Positions 8,681-17,859 of a stretch of 64,000 bases of DNA are shown in pieces. Below the pieces are notes generated by a model, which saw nothing but the letters and a program-made list of their open reading frames with translations, did not search any database and was not told where the DNA came from. The number at the start of each line of letters is the position of its first letter. Within the stretch, counting starts at the first letter, position 1. The DNA lies in the NCBI RefSeq assembly GCF_030644225.1, contig NZ_CP128650.1, positions 248,001 through 312,000 on the forward strand, given 5' to 3'. Source of the stretch: Selenomonas dianae. GTDB taxonomy: Bacteria > Bacillota > Negativicutes > Selenomonadales > Selenomonadaceae. The position numbers and the translations under genes were made by a program.

Positions 8681-10414
8681 TTAGATCCTTGCGCTCGCGT
8701 CCGAGCCTTCGAGCATCTTGTGCAGGTAGGCGCGAATCTCGACGCCGTGTTCCATCTTCATGACATCGGCGAGGAGTTCCTTTGCCTGTGTCGAGGTGAC
8801 GGAGCGGATCATCTCCTTGACGCGCGGGATGCTCGGCGCACTCATGGAGAGTTCCGTGATGCCCATGCCGAGCAGGATGACGGCGGCGTACGGGTCGCTC
8901 GCCATCTCGCCGCACATACCCGCCCAGATGCCGCGCTCACGCGCACTCTGGATCGTGCGCTGGATGAGGCGGAGGACAGCGGGGTTGAACGGGTTGTAGA
9001 GGTGCGCGATCTGTGCGTTGCCCCGGTCAACCGCGAGCGTGTACTGGATGAGGTCGTTCGTCCCGATGCTGAAGAAGTCGACGTACTGGGAGAGCAGCGG
9101 CGAGACGACGGCAGCGGCAGGCGTTTCGACCATGATGCCCACCTGTACGTCGTCGGAGTACTCCTTGCCCTCGTGGGTGAGCTCCACCTTTGCCTGTTCG
9201 ACGAGTTTCTGTACGCGTTGGATCTCGCTGACGCTGATGACCATGGGAACCATCATCGCCGCCTTGCCATAGAGACCTGCGCGCAGGATCGCCTTGATCT
9301 GCGGGAGGAAGAGGTCGTGACGGTCAAGGCTGATTCTGAGGGCGCGGTAGCCGAGGAACGGATTCTCCTCGGGGTCGATGTTGAGGTAGGGCAGGGGCTT
9401 GTCGCCGCCGATGTCCATGGTGCGGATGACGCAGATGTGGCCGCCGCACTTTTCGACCGCAGCGCGGTATGCCTTGAACTGATCTTCCTCCGTCGGGATC
9501 GTCGTGGAGCCCATAAAGACGAACTCGGAGCGGAAGAGCCCCACGCCCTCCGCGCCGTACGTGAGTGCGTTATCCACGTCCATGTGCGTGCCGATGTTCG
9601 CCGTGAGTTCGATGCGTACGCCGTCCTTGGTCACGGCGGGCAGATCCTTGAGCGCGGCGTAGTGCGCCGCGAGCTTTTTCTGCTCTTCGATCTTGGTCTG
9701 ATAGAGCGAACGCTCCGCCTCGGTCGGGCGGATGATGATGTCGCCGCGGCTGCCGTCGAGGATGATCTCGTCCTCGTCATGAATGAGGTTGATCTTGTCG
9801 CCGATGCCGAGCACGGTCGGGATCGCGCGTGCCTTGGCGATGATGACGACGTGGCTCGTCGCGCTGCCCGAGCCGAGGATCACGCCCGCGATCTGATCCG
9901 TTGGCATCCCCGCCACGACGGACGGCTCGATCTCCTCGCCGCAGAGGATGACCTGACCCGCGCCGATCTCCGGTTCTTTGACCCCGAGGACGTATTTCGC
10001 GATGCGCTTGCCCACGTCGCGCAGATCGACCGCACGCGCAGCGAAGTACTCGTCCTCCATCTGCTCGAACAGCTGCGCCTGATCACTGGCGGCGTCAAGG
10101 ATGCCCTGCGGCGCACTGCCCGTCTCCTCGATCTTTGTCTTGATGTTCTCCGCCATCATCGGATCCTGCACCATCATGCGGTGCGCCTCAAGGATTGCCG
10201 CCTGTTCGGTCTGCTCCTCCTTGCGGAGGCGGTCGATGGTCGCGAGCAGGATCTCCGTGACGGCGGTGAGTGCCGCCTCCGCCTTGCCCTGTTCCTCTGC
10301 GATCGAGCCGGGCTTGTATGCCGCGAGATAGCCGTCGAGGTTCTGTCCCGCGAGCATGACCTTTCCGACGGCGATGCCGGAGATAACGCCTTTTCCACGG
10401 ATGCTTTCCGCCAT
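8681..10414 (-). CDS. ptsI: PTS enzyme I (phosphoenolpyruvate-protein phosphotransferase)
   Basis: A 577-residue enzyme I, which moves phosphate from PEP to HPr in the sugar phosphotransferase system. The N-terminal HPr-binding/phosphohistidine domain carries the active-site histidine in GSGSATSHVV (H188). The C-terminal PEP-binding barrel shows GLFRSEFVFMG, IRTMDIGGDKPLPY, GTNDLIQYTLAVDRGN and the active-site cysteine in WAGMCGEMA. Length matches the family. It lies 77 bp downstream of ptsH, so both are probably one operon. No sugar-specific EII is in the window. Confidence 0.97.
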   Translation of the reverse strand: MAESIRGKGVISGIAVGKVMLAGQNLDGYLAAYKPGSIAEEQGKAEAALTAVTEILLATIDRLRKEEQTEQAAILEAHRMMVQDPMMAENIKTKIEETGSAPQGILDAASDQAQLFEQMEDEYFAARAVDLRDVGKRIAKYVLGVKEPEIGAGQVILCGEEIEPSVVAGMPTDQIAGVILGSGSATSHVVIIAKARAIPTVLGIGDKINLIHDEDEIILDGSRGDIIIRPTEAERSLYQTKIEEQKKLAAHYAALKDLPAVTKDGVRIELTANIGTHMDVDNALTYGAEGVGLFRSEFVFMGSTTIPTEEDQFKAYRAAVEKCGGHICVIRTMDIGGDKPLPYLNIDPEENPFLGYRALRISLDRHDLFLPQIKAILRAGLYGKAAMMVPMVISVSEIQRVQKLVEQAKVELTHEGKEYSDDVQVGIMVETPAAAVVSPLLSQYVDFFSIGTNDLIQYTLAVDRGNAQIAHLYNPFNPAVLRLIQRTIQSARERGIWAGMCGEMASDPYAAVILLGMGITELSMSAPSIPRVKEMIRSVTSTQAKELLADVMKMEHGVEIRAYLHKMLEGSDASARI

Positions 10415-10491
10415 GTTTATACCCCCCTATGAAAAAACGCCGCGAGGCGACAGTGTACTGCAAAACCTCGGGCGTCCCCCTATCGTATGGA

Positions 10492-10758
10492 TTACTCCTC
10501 GCCGAACTTCGAGTTGACGAGATCCGCAAGAGCCTTCACGGCATCCGCCTCATCCGCGCCCTCGGCAATGATGGTGAGCTCCGTGCCCTTGACGAGCCCC
10601 ATGCTCATGAGCATGAGAATGCTCTTGGCATCGACCTTCTTGCCCTTCGCCTCGATCTGGATCTTGGATTTGAACTTGGTCGCCGTCTGGACGAACACCG
10701 ATGCGGGACGTGCGTGGATGCCCGTCTTGTTCTCGATCATAACTGTTTCCTGCGTCAT
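10492..10758 (-). CDS. ptsH: HPr phosphocarrier protein
   Basis: An 88-residue HPr. The phospho-acceptor His15 lies in KTGIHARPAS, and the regulatory Ser46 lies in DAKSILMLMSMGLVKG, the site phosphorylated by HPr kinase in Firmicutes. ATG 10758 is chosen because GGGAGAGG precedes it and it gives the standard His15/Ser46 numbering; an in-frame ATG five codons upstream would include the ribosome site. It accepts phosphate from enzyme I (next gene) and passes it to EIIA proteins. Conserved Ser46 suggests catabolite control through HprK/CcpA (family knowledge). Confidence 0.96.
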   Translation of the reverse strand: MTQETVMIENKTGIHARPASVFVQTATKFKSKIQIEAKGKKVDAKSILMLMSMGLVKGTELTIIAEGADEADAVKALADLVNSKFGEE

Positions 10759-11026
10759 GTGAACCTCTCCCATCCGATATAAGTTGATTCATCCGATATT
10801 CTCCTCGCGTGCGCTGTATCTTTTTGCACGCGAATGAACGTCATAGTTATTATACTATAAAACGGGACATGAAAAAAGGGCAGAAATAAAAAAGTTTTGT
10901 GCGACTTTTTGGGGGATTTTCCGAAGCAGAGAAGGAGTTTTCGTGTTTGTGTCGAAACTATCTTAGAATACCTGCGGCGTGTCTGCTGCATTGGACGTTG
11001 GTGAGGAGCAAGGGGGGGCGAGGACA

Positions 11027-11848
11027 ATGCCGTCGCAGATTCGCCCGTCTTCGCTGGTGCTCGCCGTGCTGATGAGTGTCGGTCTTGTCGTGGGGAGCAT
11101 TGTGCTCCGTCCGCCGCTGACCCGGACGCTGTACATCCAGTATGCGGCGCTGATCGCGGGGGCGGGGCTCATCGTGACGCTCTACAATTATTTTCTGACG
11201 CTGCGTGTGCGCAGGCGTGCACAGCAGGATGCGAAGGAAATAATCCCGCCGCTGTCGCCGAGCGAGCTGCCGATGCCGCCGCCGCAGGAGGCGGACACTG
11301 CGACAGATCCCCCCTGTGCCTACGCGGCGACAACGGAGACGGCACTGCCGGAGGCGTCGTTTCCCGCTGCCACAGCGCATCCTCTCCCCGCAGAGGAGCG
11401 GGATGCCGCCCCCGCAGTCCGGCGGGATCCGGCACAGAGCACGCCCCCGCAGGAGGCGGAGGATCTGCCGGAGAACATGGATGCCCTGCTGGATGTCGCC
11501 TACGAGGCGGCGGAGGACAATCCGCTGCGGGCCGTTGCGGCATATCGCCGTGCACTTGCACGCTATCCGGACGACTCCTATGTCCCGTATCTCATCATCG
11601 AGCTCACGACGCTCTACAAGCGTTTTGGGGACTACGAAGCGGCGCTCGCCCTCTTTGATGAGGCGTGTGCGCTCCCTGTCATTGCAAAGAACGCCGTCAT
11701 GGTGCAGGAGTTTGAGCGCTCCCGCAGAGCCTTGACCGTCGTTTCCCATATGCTCCGTGCGCAGGGGACGCCTGCGCTGCCGTTCGGCGAGGTGTCGAAG
11801 GAACTGCTTGCCGAGGCGGATCGGCGGGCACAGGAGTTGAGAACCTGA
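11027..11848 (+). CDS. Membrane-anchored protein with C-terminal TPR-like region
   Basis: About 273 residues. Two hydrophobic helices near the N-terminus (SLVLAVLMSVGLVVGSIVL and IQYAALIAGAGLIVTLYNYF) are followed by basic RVRRRAQQ, a Pro/Ala/Glu-rich linker (about 75-150) and a helical TPR-like region: ALLDVAYEAAEDNPLRAVAAYR then LITTLYKRFGDYEAALALFDEA-type repeats. ATG 11027 was chosen over a GTG at 10979 because AGGGGGG/GCGAGG precede it. It is 27 bp upstream of the PRC-barrel gene. Probably an envelope scaffold or adaptor; the precise function is unknown. Confidence 0.7.
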   Translation: MPSQIRPSSLVLAVLMSVGLVVGSIVLRPPLTRTLYIQYAALIAGAGLIVTLYNYFLTLRVRRRAQQDAKEIIPPLSPSELPMPPPQEADTATDPPCAYAATTETALPEASFPAATAHPLPAEERDAAPAVRRDPAQSTPPQEAEDLPENMDALLDVAYEAAEDNPLRAVAAYRRALARYPDDSYVPYLIIELTTLYKRFGDYEAALALFDEACALPVIAKNAVMVQEFERSRRALTVVSHMLRAQGTPALPFGEVSKELLAEADRRAQELRT

Positions 11849-11875
11849 CATTTTTGGTAAAATGGAGGAATACAC

Positions 11876-12898
11876 ATGAAGAAAAGCGTTGACATTCTGG
11901 GGCTTCCTGTCATCAGTATCACCGAGGGACGCGAGCTCGGCATGAGCAAGACGCTGCTCATCGACGCGCCGAACCGCGTTGTAGCGGCGATCACGATCGA
12001 GGACGAGGACTGGTATCGCGGCGTCAAGCTCATTCCCTATGATAATGTCATTGCGGTCGGCGAGGATGCCGTCACGATCAACAACAGCGAGAACATCCTG
12101 ACGCTGGATGCGGCGGGCGATTTCGAGACCCTGCTCGACGACAACATCCGCGTGATCGGGACGAAGGCGATTACGCGCTCGGGCGTGATCCAGGGCACGA
12201 TCTCCGAGATCTTCATCGGCGAGGACGGCAGCATCGAAAAGTGCGAGATCACGACACCGGAGGGCATGGCGTCCGAGGTGACGGCGGATCAGGTTTCCAT
12301 CTTCGGAAAGGAAGTCACAGTCATCTCCCCGGAGGGCGATGCCGGAAAAAAATCTGACGCAGCGGCTGCACCGGCGGCACCCGCTGTGACAGCGCCCGCA
12401 GATCCTGTGCCTGCGGCTGAGCCGGTGATTGAGGAAACTCCCGCCGTAGAAGCTGCGCCCGTCGCTGCGATGCCCGTGATCGAGGAGTCCGCACCCGTGG
12501 CGGAGGCTGCTCCTGTGGTGGAGCCCCCGATGGAGGAGGCCGCGCCTGTCGCTGCTCCGGCAGCTCCTGCAGAGGAGCCGGCACCGACCGCCGCGCCGGC
12601 GATGCCTGAGCCTGAGCCAGCCCCCGCGCCGGTGGCGCATCCTGCGATGGCGGTGGTTGAGGATCCGGCACCGGCCGAACCCGCTCCGGCTGCGGCAGAG
12701 CCCGCCGAGGACAAGAGCGCGGAGCGCGTGAACGAGGATCGTCACCGCCGATTCCTGCTCGGCAAGAAGGCGACACGCACGATCAAGATGGACAACGGTG
12801 TCGTCATCGTCGAGGCGGGCGCGGACATCACCGAGGAAGTCCTGCAGAAGGCGAAGCTCGGCAACAAGTTCATCGAGCTCTCGATGAGCGCACAGTAA
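11876..12898 (+). CDS. PRC-barrel domain protein with Ala/Pro/Glu-rich linker
   Basis: A 340-residue protein. Two PRC-barrel units are visible: residues 3-75 (DILGLPVISITEGRELGMSKTLLID ... GVKLIPYDNVIAVG) and about 80-150 (TLLDDNIRVIGTKAITRSG ... GTISEIFIGEDGSIEKCEI). A long low-complexity stretch of Ala, Pro, Glu and Val (about 160-275) follows, then a conserved-looking C-terminal segment RRFLLGKKATRTIKMDNGVVIVEAGADITEEV. PRC barrels act in RNA processing or as membrane-associated adaptors. It is probably co-transcribed with the upstream TPR protein. Specific role unknown. Confidence 0.78.
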   Translation: MKKSVDILGLPVISITEGRELGMSKTLLIDAPNRVVAAITIEDEDWYRGVKLIPYDNVIAVGEDAVTINNSENILTLDAAGDFETLLDDNIRVIGTKAITRSGVIQGTISEIFIGEDGSIEKCEITTPEGMASEVTADQVSIFGKEVTVISPEGDAGKKSDAAAAPAAPAVTAPADPVPAAEPVIEETPAVEAAPVAAMPVIEESAPVAEAAPVVEPPMEEAAPVAAPAAPAEEPAPTAAPAMPEPEPAPAPVAHPAMAVVEDPAPAEPAPAAAEPAEDKSAERVNEDRHRRFLLGKKATRTIKMDNGVVIVEAGADITEEVLQKAKLGNKFIELSMSAQ

Positions 12899-12916
12899 CC
12901 GTATATAAACCGAATA

Positions 12917-12996
12917 AGGGGAGCTGACAGCAGTCGGCTGAGAGGGGATGATGCGTCCCGACCCACAACCTGATTTGGATAATGCCAACGTAGGGA
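12917..12996 (+). promoter_or_regulatory. TPP (THI-box) riboswitch aptamer
   Basis: The strongly conserved THI-box elements are present in order: GGGGAGC, CTGAGAGG, GACCC and CCTGATTTGGATAATGCC...GTAGGGA. It lies directly upstream of thiM-thiD and a terminator hairpin, so it should end transcription when thiamine pyrophosphate is plentiful. The aptamer segment ATGCCAAC (12982-12989) is exactly complementary to GTTGGCAT (13025-13032) in the terminator loop, a candidate switching contact. Confidence 0.95.
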
Positions 12997-13010
12997 TATA
13001 TGTGCAGAGC

Positions 13011-13046
13011 ACGCGGCTATGTCAGTTGGCATGGCCGCGTTTTTTG
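13011..13046 (+). terminator. Riboswitch-controlled terminator upstream of thiM
   Basis: Stem ACGCGGC/GCCGCGT followed by TTTTTT, between the TPP aptamer and thiM. Its loop carries the aptamer-complementary octamer. Confidence 0.85.
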
Positions 13047-13078
13047 TGTGAAATCACTTTTACGACGGAGGAAATATC

Positions 13079-13900
13079 ATGAACACACGAACCCTCGACC
13101 AAATCCGCGCGGCATCCCCGCTCGTCCACTGCATTACAAACTATGTCACCGTCAATGACGTGGCGAACGTCCTGCTCGCCATCGGGGCGCGTCCCATCAT
13201 GGCGGACGATTCGGAGGAGGTGGAGGAGATCACCGCCCTCTGTGCGGGGCTCTGCCTCAACATCGGCACACTCAACGCGCGAACCATCCCGAGCATGATC
13301 GCAGCGGGAAAGCGTGCACGCGTTCTTGGTCATCCCGTTGTGCTCGACCCCGTCGGCGCAGGCGCGAGCGCGCTGCGCACCGCGACCGCACTGCGTATTT
13401 TGGACGAGGTTCGCCCTGCCTTGATTCGCGGTAATATTTCTGAGATTCGCACGCTTGCCGTCGGGAGCGGCGCGACACAGGGCGTTGACGCGAGTGCGGC
13501 GGATGCCGTCACCGAGGAAAACCTCATGGCTTCGGCAGATGCTCTGCGCACCTTTGCCGCACGCACGGGCGCAGTCGTCGCAGTCACGGGCGCAATCGAC
13601 CTCGTGACGAACGGGAGCGACTGCTATGCCATCCGAAACGGACGCGCGGAGATGGCACGTGTCACAGGCACGGGCTGCCAGCTCTCCGCGCTCCTCGCCG
13701 CCGCCCTTGCCGCCGTCCCGTCCGATCCGCTCGCGGCAGCCGCCGAGACCGTCGCACTCATGGGGGCGGCGGGCGAGATCGCATGGGTGCAGATGGGGGA
13801 GTGCGACGGCAATGCGACCTATCGCACGCGGATCATTGACGCTGTTTATTGCCTGACGGACGAAGAACTCGCCGCGCGTATGAACATTATGAAACTCTGA
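13079..13900 (+). CDS. thiM: Hydroxyethylthiazole kinase
   Basis: A 273-residue ThiM kinase, which phosphorylates 4-methyl-5-(2-hydroxyethyl)thiazole for thiamine salvage. The substrate site is seen in SPLVHCITNYVTVNDVANVLLA near the N-terminus; VLDPVGAGAS and the anion-hole/catalytic-cysteine motif VTGTGCQLSALLAAAL follow. GACGGAGG is upstream of ATG 13079. It is controlled by the TPP riboswitch and followed 12 bp later by thiD. Confidence 0.96.
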   Translation: MNTRTLDQIRAASPLVHCITNYVTVNDVANVLLAIGARPIMADDSEEVEEITALCAGLCLNIGTLNARTIPSMIAAGKRARVLGHPVVLDPVGAGASALRTATALRILDEVRPALIRGNISEIRTLAVGSGATQGVDASAADAVTEENLMASADALRTFAARTGAVVAVTGAIDLVTNGSDCYAIRNGRAEMARVTGTGCQLSALLAAALAAVPSDPLAAAAETVALMGAAGEIAWVQMGECDGNATYRTRIIDAVYCLTDEELAARMNIMKL

Positions 13901-13912
13901 GGAGGATGTACG

Positions 13913-14716
13913 ATGAAAATGTATACGGCGCTCACCATCGCGGGCAGTGATTCGAGCGGCGGCGCGGGGATTCAAGCGGATCTCAAGACCATGACCGCGC
14001 ACGGCGTTTACGGCATGAGCGCAATCACCGCACTCACTGCGCAGAACACCACGGGTGTCACGGACATCCTAGGCGTCCCGCCCGCATTCCTCGCGGCACA
14101 GCTCGATGCCGTCTTTACCGACATCCCGCCCGATGCCGTAAAGATCGGCATGGCTCATGGTGCTGCGCTCATCCGCATCATTGCGGAGAAGCTCGATGCA
14201 TACCATGCGCGGAACGTCGTCGTTGATCCCGTCATGGTCGCAACGAGCGGGGCGCGGCTCATCAGCGAAGATGCCGTTGCGGCACTCGTATCGTTGCTCC
14301 TGCCGCGTGCGACCATCATCACGCCGAACATCCCCGAGGCGGAGGTGTTGTCCGACCTGCGCATCACCGACCGCACCCATATGACCGCAGCGGCGACGCG
14401 GATCTACGAGCGCACGCATACCGCCGTCCTGATGAAGGGGGGACACAGCGTCGACGATGCGAACGATCTGCTCGTCGATGGAAACGGTGCGCGATGGTTC
14501 GAGGGACGGCGCATTGCGACCACAAACACCCATGGAACGGGCTGCACCCTTTCCAGTGCGATTGCCGCGAACCTCGCACGCGGCATGGACTTGGATACGG
14601 CAGTCGAACGCGCGAAGGCATACCTCTCGGGCGCGCTCGCTGCGGGGCTCGACCTCGGCGCGGGCAGCGGCCCGCTCGCGCATGGATTTGATTTGAGGAG
14701 TGAATTTATATGCTAG
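13913..14716 (+). CDS. thiD: Hydroxymethylpyrimidine/phosphomethylpyrimidine kinase
   Basis: A 267-residue ThiD, a ribokinase-fold enzyme phosphorylating HMP and HMP-P in thiamine synthesis. Motifs: TIAGSDSSGGAGIQADLKT near the N-terminus, VVDPVMVATSG, ITPNIPEAEVL and the catalytic GTGCTLSSAIAANLA. It is co-transcribed with thiM under the TPP riboswitch. The last codons contain GAGGAG, which also acts as a ribosome site for a 26-codon open frame overlapping its end. A thiE gene, often found next in such operons, is absent. Confidence 0.96.
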   Translation: MKMYTALTIAGSDSSGGAGIQADLKTMTAHGVYGMSAITALTAQNTTGVTDILGVPPAFLAAQLDAVFTDIPPDAVKIGMAHGAALIRIIAEKLDAYHARNVVVDPVMVATSGARLISEDAVAALVSLLLPRATIITPNIPEAEVLSDLRITDRTHMTAAATRIYERTHTAVLMKGGHSVDDANDLLVDGNGARWFEGRRIATTNTHGTGCTLSSAIAANLARGMDLDTAVERAKAYLSGALAAGLDLGAGSGPLAHGFDLRSEFIC

Positions 14717-14790
14717 ACACACGCACCCGCAGGCGCACCCTCGCCTACGTCCTCCTGCGCTTCCTGCTGCCAAAGCTGCGGCGGGATTGA
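14710..14790 (+). other. 26-codon open frame after thiD, possible operon-end remnant
   Basis: ATG 14710 overlaps the thiD stop and has GAGGAG 9 nt upstream. It encodes a very basic peptide (MLDTRTRRRTLAYVLLRFLL..., 26 residues). It occupies the usual position of thiE in thiM-thiD-thiE operons but shows no ThiE similarity beyond position. It may be a decayed gene start, a small protein or chance. The rest of 14717-14899 holds no other gene. Confidence 0.25.
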
Positions 14791-14844
14791 ATGGATTTGC
14801 GCGGGGGCGATGTTGCCGCACGCATTTTTCGCTCCGTAAGTTCA

Positions 14845-14878
14845 AAAAAAGAGGGGAAGCCGGAATATGGCTTCCCCT
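14845..14878 (-). terminator. Terminator of the FMN-binding protein gene
   Basis: Stem AGGGGAAGCC/GGCTTCCCCT followed on the minus strand by TTTTTTT. Confidence 0.85.
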
Positions 14879-14899
14879 CAACATATTTACAGCATATTG

Positions 14900-15319
14900 T
14901 TAGAGCCGGATGTGCTCGATGTGCCTCATATCCACGGTGACGACCGCCGCATCGAAGGCGATCTCGTAGAGGATGAGATCGTCGCCGACTTCGTCGATGG
15001 TCTCCTGATAGCGCGGGATCTTTGCGGCAAACAGGGGCGCGAGGTCATAGACCGTATGCGCCGACTTCACGGCTCTTCCGCTCGCGCGGACGTGCTCTAC
15101 GGTATCGTTGTGCGGAACGGTGGTAAAGGCGGTGTTCGGATTCGCCGCGAGCTCGATCACCTTCTCGTTGTCCTTGAACGTGGCGAAGTAGATGCGGTGC
15201 TCCTCGGGCGCGTAGTAGAAATTCACAATGCGCACGTGCGGCAGCCCGTCCGTTGTTGTTGCAAGCGCGATTTCGCGCTGCTCGCGCATGATGCGCTCAA
15301 ACGCATCCCTCATGTTCAT
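14900..15319 (-). CDS. Pyridoxamine 5'-phosphate oxidase-like FMN-binding protein
   Basis: A 139-residue split-barrel flavoprotein. The pattern is typical: MRDAFERIMREQREIALATTTDGLPHVRIVNFYY, then YFATFKDNEKVIELAANPNTAFTTVP and a GRAVKS strand. It is too short and lacks the C-terminal signature of true PdxH, so it belongs to the general PNPOx-like family (FMN or heme/F420 binding in relatives). GAGGAAAAC precedes ATG 15319. It is a single-gene unit with its own terminator. Substrate unknown. Confidence 0.82.
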   Translation of the reverse strand: MNMRDAFERIMREQREIALATTTDGLPHVRIVNFYYAPEEHRIYFATFKDNEKVIELAANPNTAFTTVPHNDTVEHVRASGRAVKSAHTVYDLAPLFAAKIPRYQETIDEVGDDLILYEIAFDAAVVTVDMRHIEHIRL

Positions 15320-15387
15320 CTGTTTTCCTCAATTCGTATCGTGGTGTGCTTTCGTACGCCTCCCGCAGGCGTGCGCCGCTGAGGGCG

Positions 15388-15441
15388 GCAAGGGGACTGC
15401 AGCGCGCGGGTATAAGCCCTCATGCCGCAGTCCCCTGCGTG
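15388..15441 (-). terminator. Large hairpin downstream of the chemoreceptor gene
   Basis: Arms CAGGGGACTGC and GCAGTCCCCTTG flank a loop of about 25 nt that can fold further. The U-tract is poor, so termination is inferred from position only. Confidence 0.45.
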
Positions 15442-15455
15442 TTCCTGTCTGTGAT

Positions 15456-17588
15456 TTATACGCGGAACCTGCCGATCTCGCCTTGCAGCTCGGTGGCGAT
15501 CTCCGCGAGGCCCTCGCTCGCCTTGGCGATGTCGTGCAGAGCGTTCGTCTGCGTTTCGACCCCCGCGCTGCCCTCCTCGCTCGTGGCGGCATTCTCCTCT
15601 GCGATGGCGGAGAGGTTCTGTACCACCTCGGCGATGGCGTGATTCTTCTGTGCGATTTCCTCGGCGGTTTTGTTGAGGCGGCTGACGACGGAGTCGGTCA
15701 CGTCGACTGCCTCGGAGATGCGGTCAAACTGATGCTTCGTCTTGTCGAGGTCGACCTTGCTATCCGCGACGAGGTGTTTGGACACATCCATCGTGTCGAC
15801 TGCCTGCTGCGATTTTTCCTTGAGCTCGCGGATGATCTCGCCGATCTCGTCAGTGAATCCCTTGGACTGCTCGGCGAGCTTGCGGATCTCCTCGGCGACG
15901 ACGGCGAAGCCCTTGCCCGCCTCGCCCGCGCGTGCCGCCTCAATCGCTGCATTCAGTGCGAGCAGGTTCGTCTGTGCCGAGATGGACTGGATCATTGCGC
16001 TGGCTTCCTCGATGCGCTCCGCGCTCTGGTTCGTCTCATCGACGACCTGTGCGACCTGTTCCGTCGCCTTCGATGTGGCGGTCGATTTTTCGATCAGTTC
16101 GGCGAGGATCTTGGAGCCTTCGTCCTTGCGGTATTTGATGTTGCCGGCAGCCTCATTGAGCTCGCCCAACACCTTTTCGTTGACATCGGCGAGATGCTCG
16201 ATCTCCTCCAGATGCAGAGCGGCGTCCTGTGTTTCCTGCGCCTGACTGGTCGCGCCCTCGGCGATGTTATGGATCGCAGAGGCGACGTTGTTCGCCGAGT
16301 CTGCCGTAGACTGTGCCGTCGCCGTCAACTCCTCGCTGGTCGCCGCGACGGACTGCGAGGCACCATTGATTTTGCCGACCATCTCGCGCAGGGCGTTCGC
16401 CATGCGGCGCAGCTCAGTGGCAATCGTGCCGATCTCATCCGTGCGTCCGAGGAACTCGTGGATGCGCTGATTGTTCTCCGCGCGCAGATCGAGGCGGGCG
16501 AAGTTCGCGATCATCCCGGCGAGTGCGCTGATCGGGTCGGCAATCCGCTTGTGGATGAAGAGCGAGAGCAGGGCGATGAGCAGGATCGTGCACAGCACCG
16601 CGATGCCGACACAGACGAGAACCATGTGCTTTGCCTTGCCGACAAAGATGTCATACTCCGTCACCGAGAGGAGTGCCCACTGTGCATCGACCCCCTCAAG
16701 GTGGAGCGGGGAGAAGACTAAGACCGATTTCTCCCCCGTCGTATTGGAGTTCCTGGTTTCGGAGTATTCGCTGTCGTCAAAGATCCGCGCGATCTGCTCC
16801 TGTGTGATGTTCGCGGTCTGATAGTAGTTCTCCATGATGCGGCTCGGATCCAGACCGTTTGCGATCAGCGTACCCTTGTCCGTGAAGAGCGCGTAGAACT
16901 CCTGCTTCGAACTCATCTGCGCAATGGCATCCTGCAGATTGTTGACGTTGATGTCCATGAGAACGACACCAAGATACCTGCCGTTTTCCATGATGGGGAA
17001 GCTCAGCGTGATGAGCAGCGTTTTCTTTCCGTGGTCGTCATAGTAGTACGGCTCGGTCAGGTGGGGCTTCAGCGACTTCTTCGGCTCCTTGTACCACTCG
17101 CTGCTGTCGACATCGTTGAGCGCACTCAGCCCGTTCGTGCGCGAGACATACATATTGAGCCGTCCCGTGGGATCGCCGAACGGTGCGCCCGCCATTGCGG
17201 CATCGTTGCCGTCGTAGGCGTTCGGCTCAAAGATGATGCCGGCACCCGTGAGGTTCGGATTCACGTCGAGCGCTGCGTTGAGGTAGTCCGGAATGCGGTT
17301 GCGTGACCGCATCTGCACCGGATGGCTCATCTCCTCATGGAGGAGGGACTGGATCAAATCTGCGGTGTTTCTCGCGGAGTTGTACTGATCCTCGATCGAG
17401 GCTCCGATTTTACCCGTCGCCTCAAATTTTTCCGCCGTTCCGCGCTCGCTGAGCGCCTCAAACGACATATAGGCGACGACCGCCATCACGATTGCCACCA
17501 TGACGACGACACCCAGCGCTACCATTGCGTTGATTTGAAATCCGATGCCGCGTCCCGTTCCCGGTTGTTCTTTCATTGCTTCCTGCAT
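15456..17588 (-). CDS. Methyl-accepting chemotaxis protein (Cache-type sensor)
   Basis: A 710-residue chemoreceptor. Transmembrane helix 1 spans about 20-45; a periplasmic double-Cache-like sensor domain (about 50-330, with [20 protein letters not shown] and [18 protein letters not shown]) follows; helix 2 lies at about 335-360, then HAMP ([21 protein letters not shown]). The signalling hairpin contains the conserved tip with [18 protein letters not shown] and [26 protein letters not shown] supports ATG 17588. Cache domains usually bind small organic ligands. It is transcribed alone; 17589-17859 holds its AT-rich leader and the OPT terminator. Confidence 0.95.
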   Translation of the reverse strand: MQEAMKEQPGTGRGIGFQINAMVALGVVVMVAIVMAVVAYMSFEALSERGTAEKFEATGKIGASIEDQYNSARNTADLIQSLLHEEMSHPVQMRSRNRIPDYLNAALDVNPNLTGAGIIFEPNAYDGNDAAMAGAPFGDPTGRLNMYVSRTNGLSALNDVDSSEWYKEPKKSLKPHLTEPYYYDDHGKKTLLITLSFPIMENGRYLGVVLMDINVNNLQDAIAQMSSKQEFYALFTDKGTLIANGLDPSRIMENYYQTANITQEQIARIFDDSEYSETRNSNTTGEKSVLVFSPLHLEGVDAQWALLSVTEYDIFVGKAKHMVLVCVGIAVLCTILLIALLSLFIHKRIADPISALAGMIANFARLDLRAENNQRIHEFLGRTDEIGTIATELRRMANALREMVGKINGASQSVAATSEELTATAQSTADSANNVASAIHNIAEGATSQAQETQDAALHLEEIEHLADVNEKVLGELNEAAGNIKYRKDEGSKILAELIEKSTATSKATEQVAQVVDETNQSAERIEEASAMIQSISAQTNLLALNAAIEAARAGEAGKGFAVVAEEIRKLAEQSKGFTDEIGEIIRELKEKSQQAVDTMDVSKHLVADSKVDLDKTKHQFDRISEAVDVTDSVVSRLNKTAEEIAQKNHAIAEVVQNLSAIAEENAATSEEGSAGVETQTNALHDIAKASEGLAEIATELQGEIGRFRV

Positions 17589-17805
17589 GGTTTTTCAGCT
17601 CCTTTGATAGGGTAACCGTAAATAAAAATGGATATAGTTCTCCTTTCCGTATGGGGATCTTCTTAAAGACTTGACGCTAGTATAGTATATTATGGGAGGG
17701 GATACAAGCACAAATTTTCCAAGAAATAAAATGATAATGATAGTATTTAAAGAAATTTCAAAAAGTTATTGATTGCATCGAACTTCCAATGCTGTAACGC
17801 ATATG

Positions 17806-17836
17806 AAAACACGCCGCCCGACGAACGGACGGCGTG
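17806..17836 (-). terminator. Terminator of the OPT transporter gene
   Basis: Stem CACGCCGCCCG/...CGGACGGCGTG (one mismatch) followed on the minus strand by TTTTC. Confidence 0.75.
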
Positions 17837-17859
17837 CCTGTGTCAAAGACCAGGAGCGG

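Noticed and set aside
8720-10432. Long open frame antisense to ptsI, and similar ones antisense to the OPT gene (17773-19917), the peptidase/transporter pair (20750-23107), the PRC-barrel gene (10958-13012) and the autotransporter (58263-60467, 60570-62666)
   Set aside because: They mirror GC-rich coding genes with clear families on the other strand, lack ribosome sites and give low-complexity Arg/Asp/Val-rich products.
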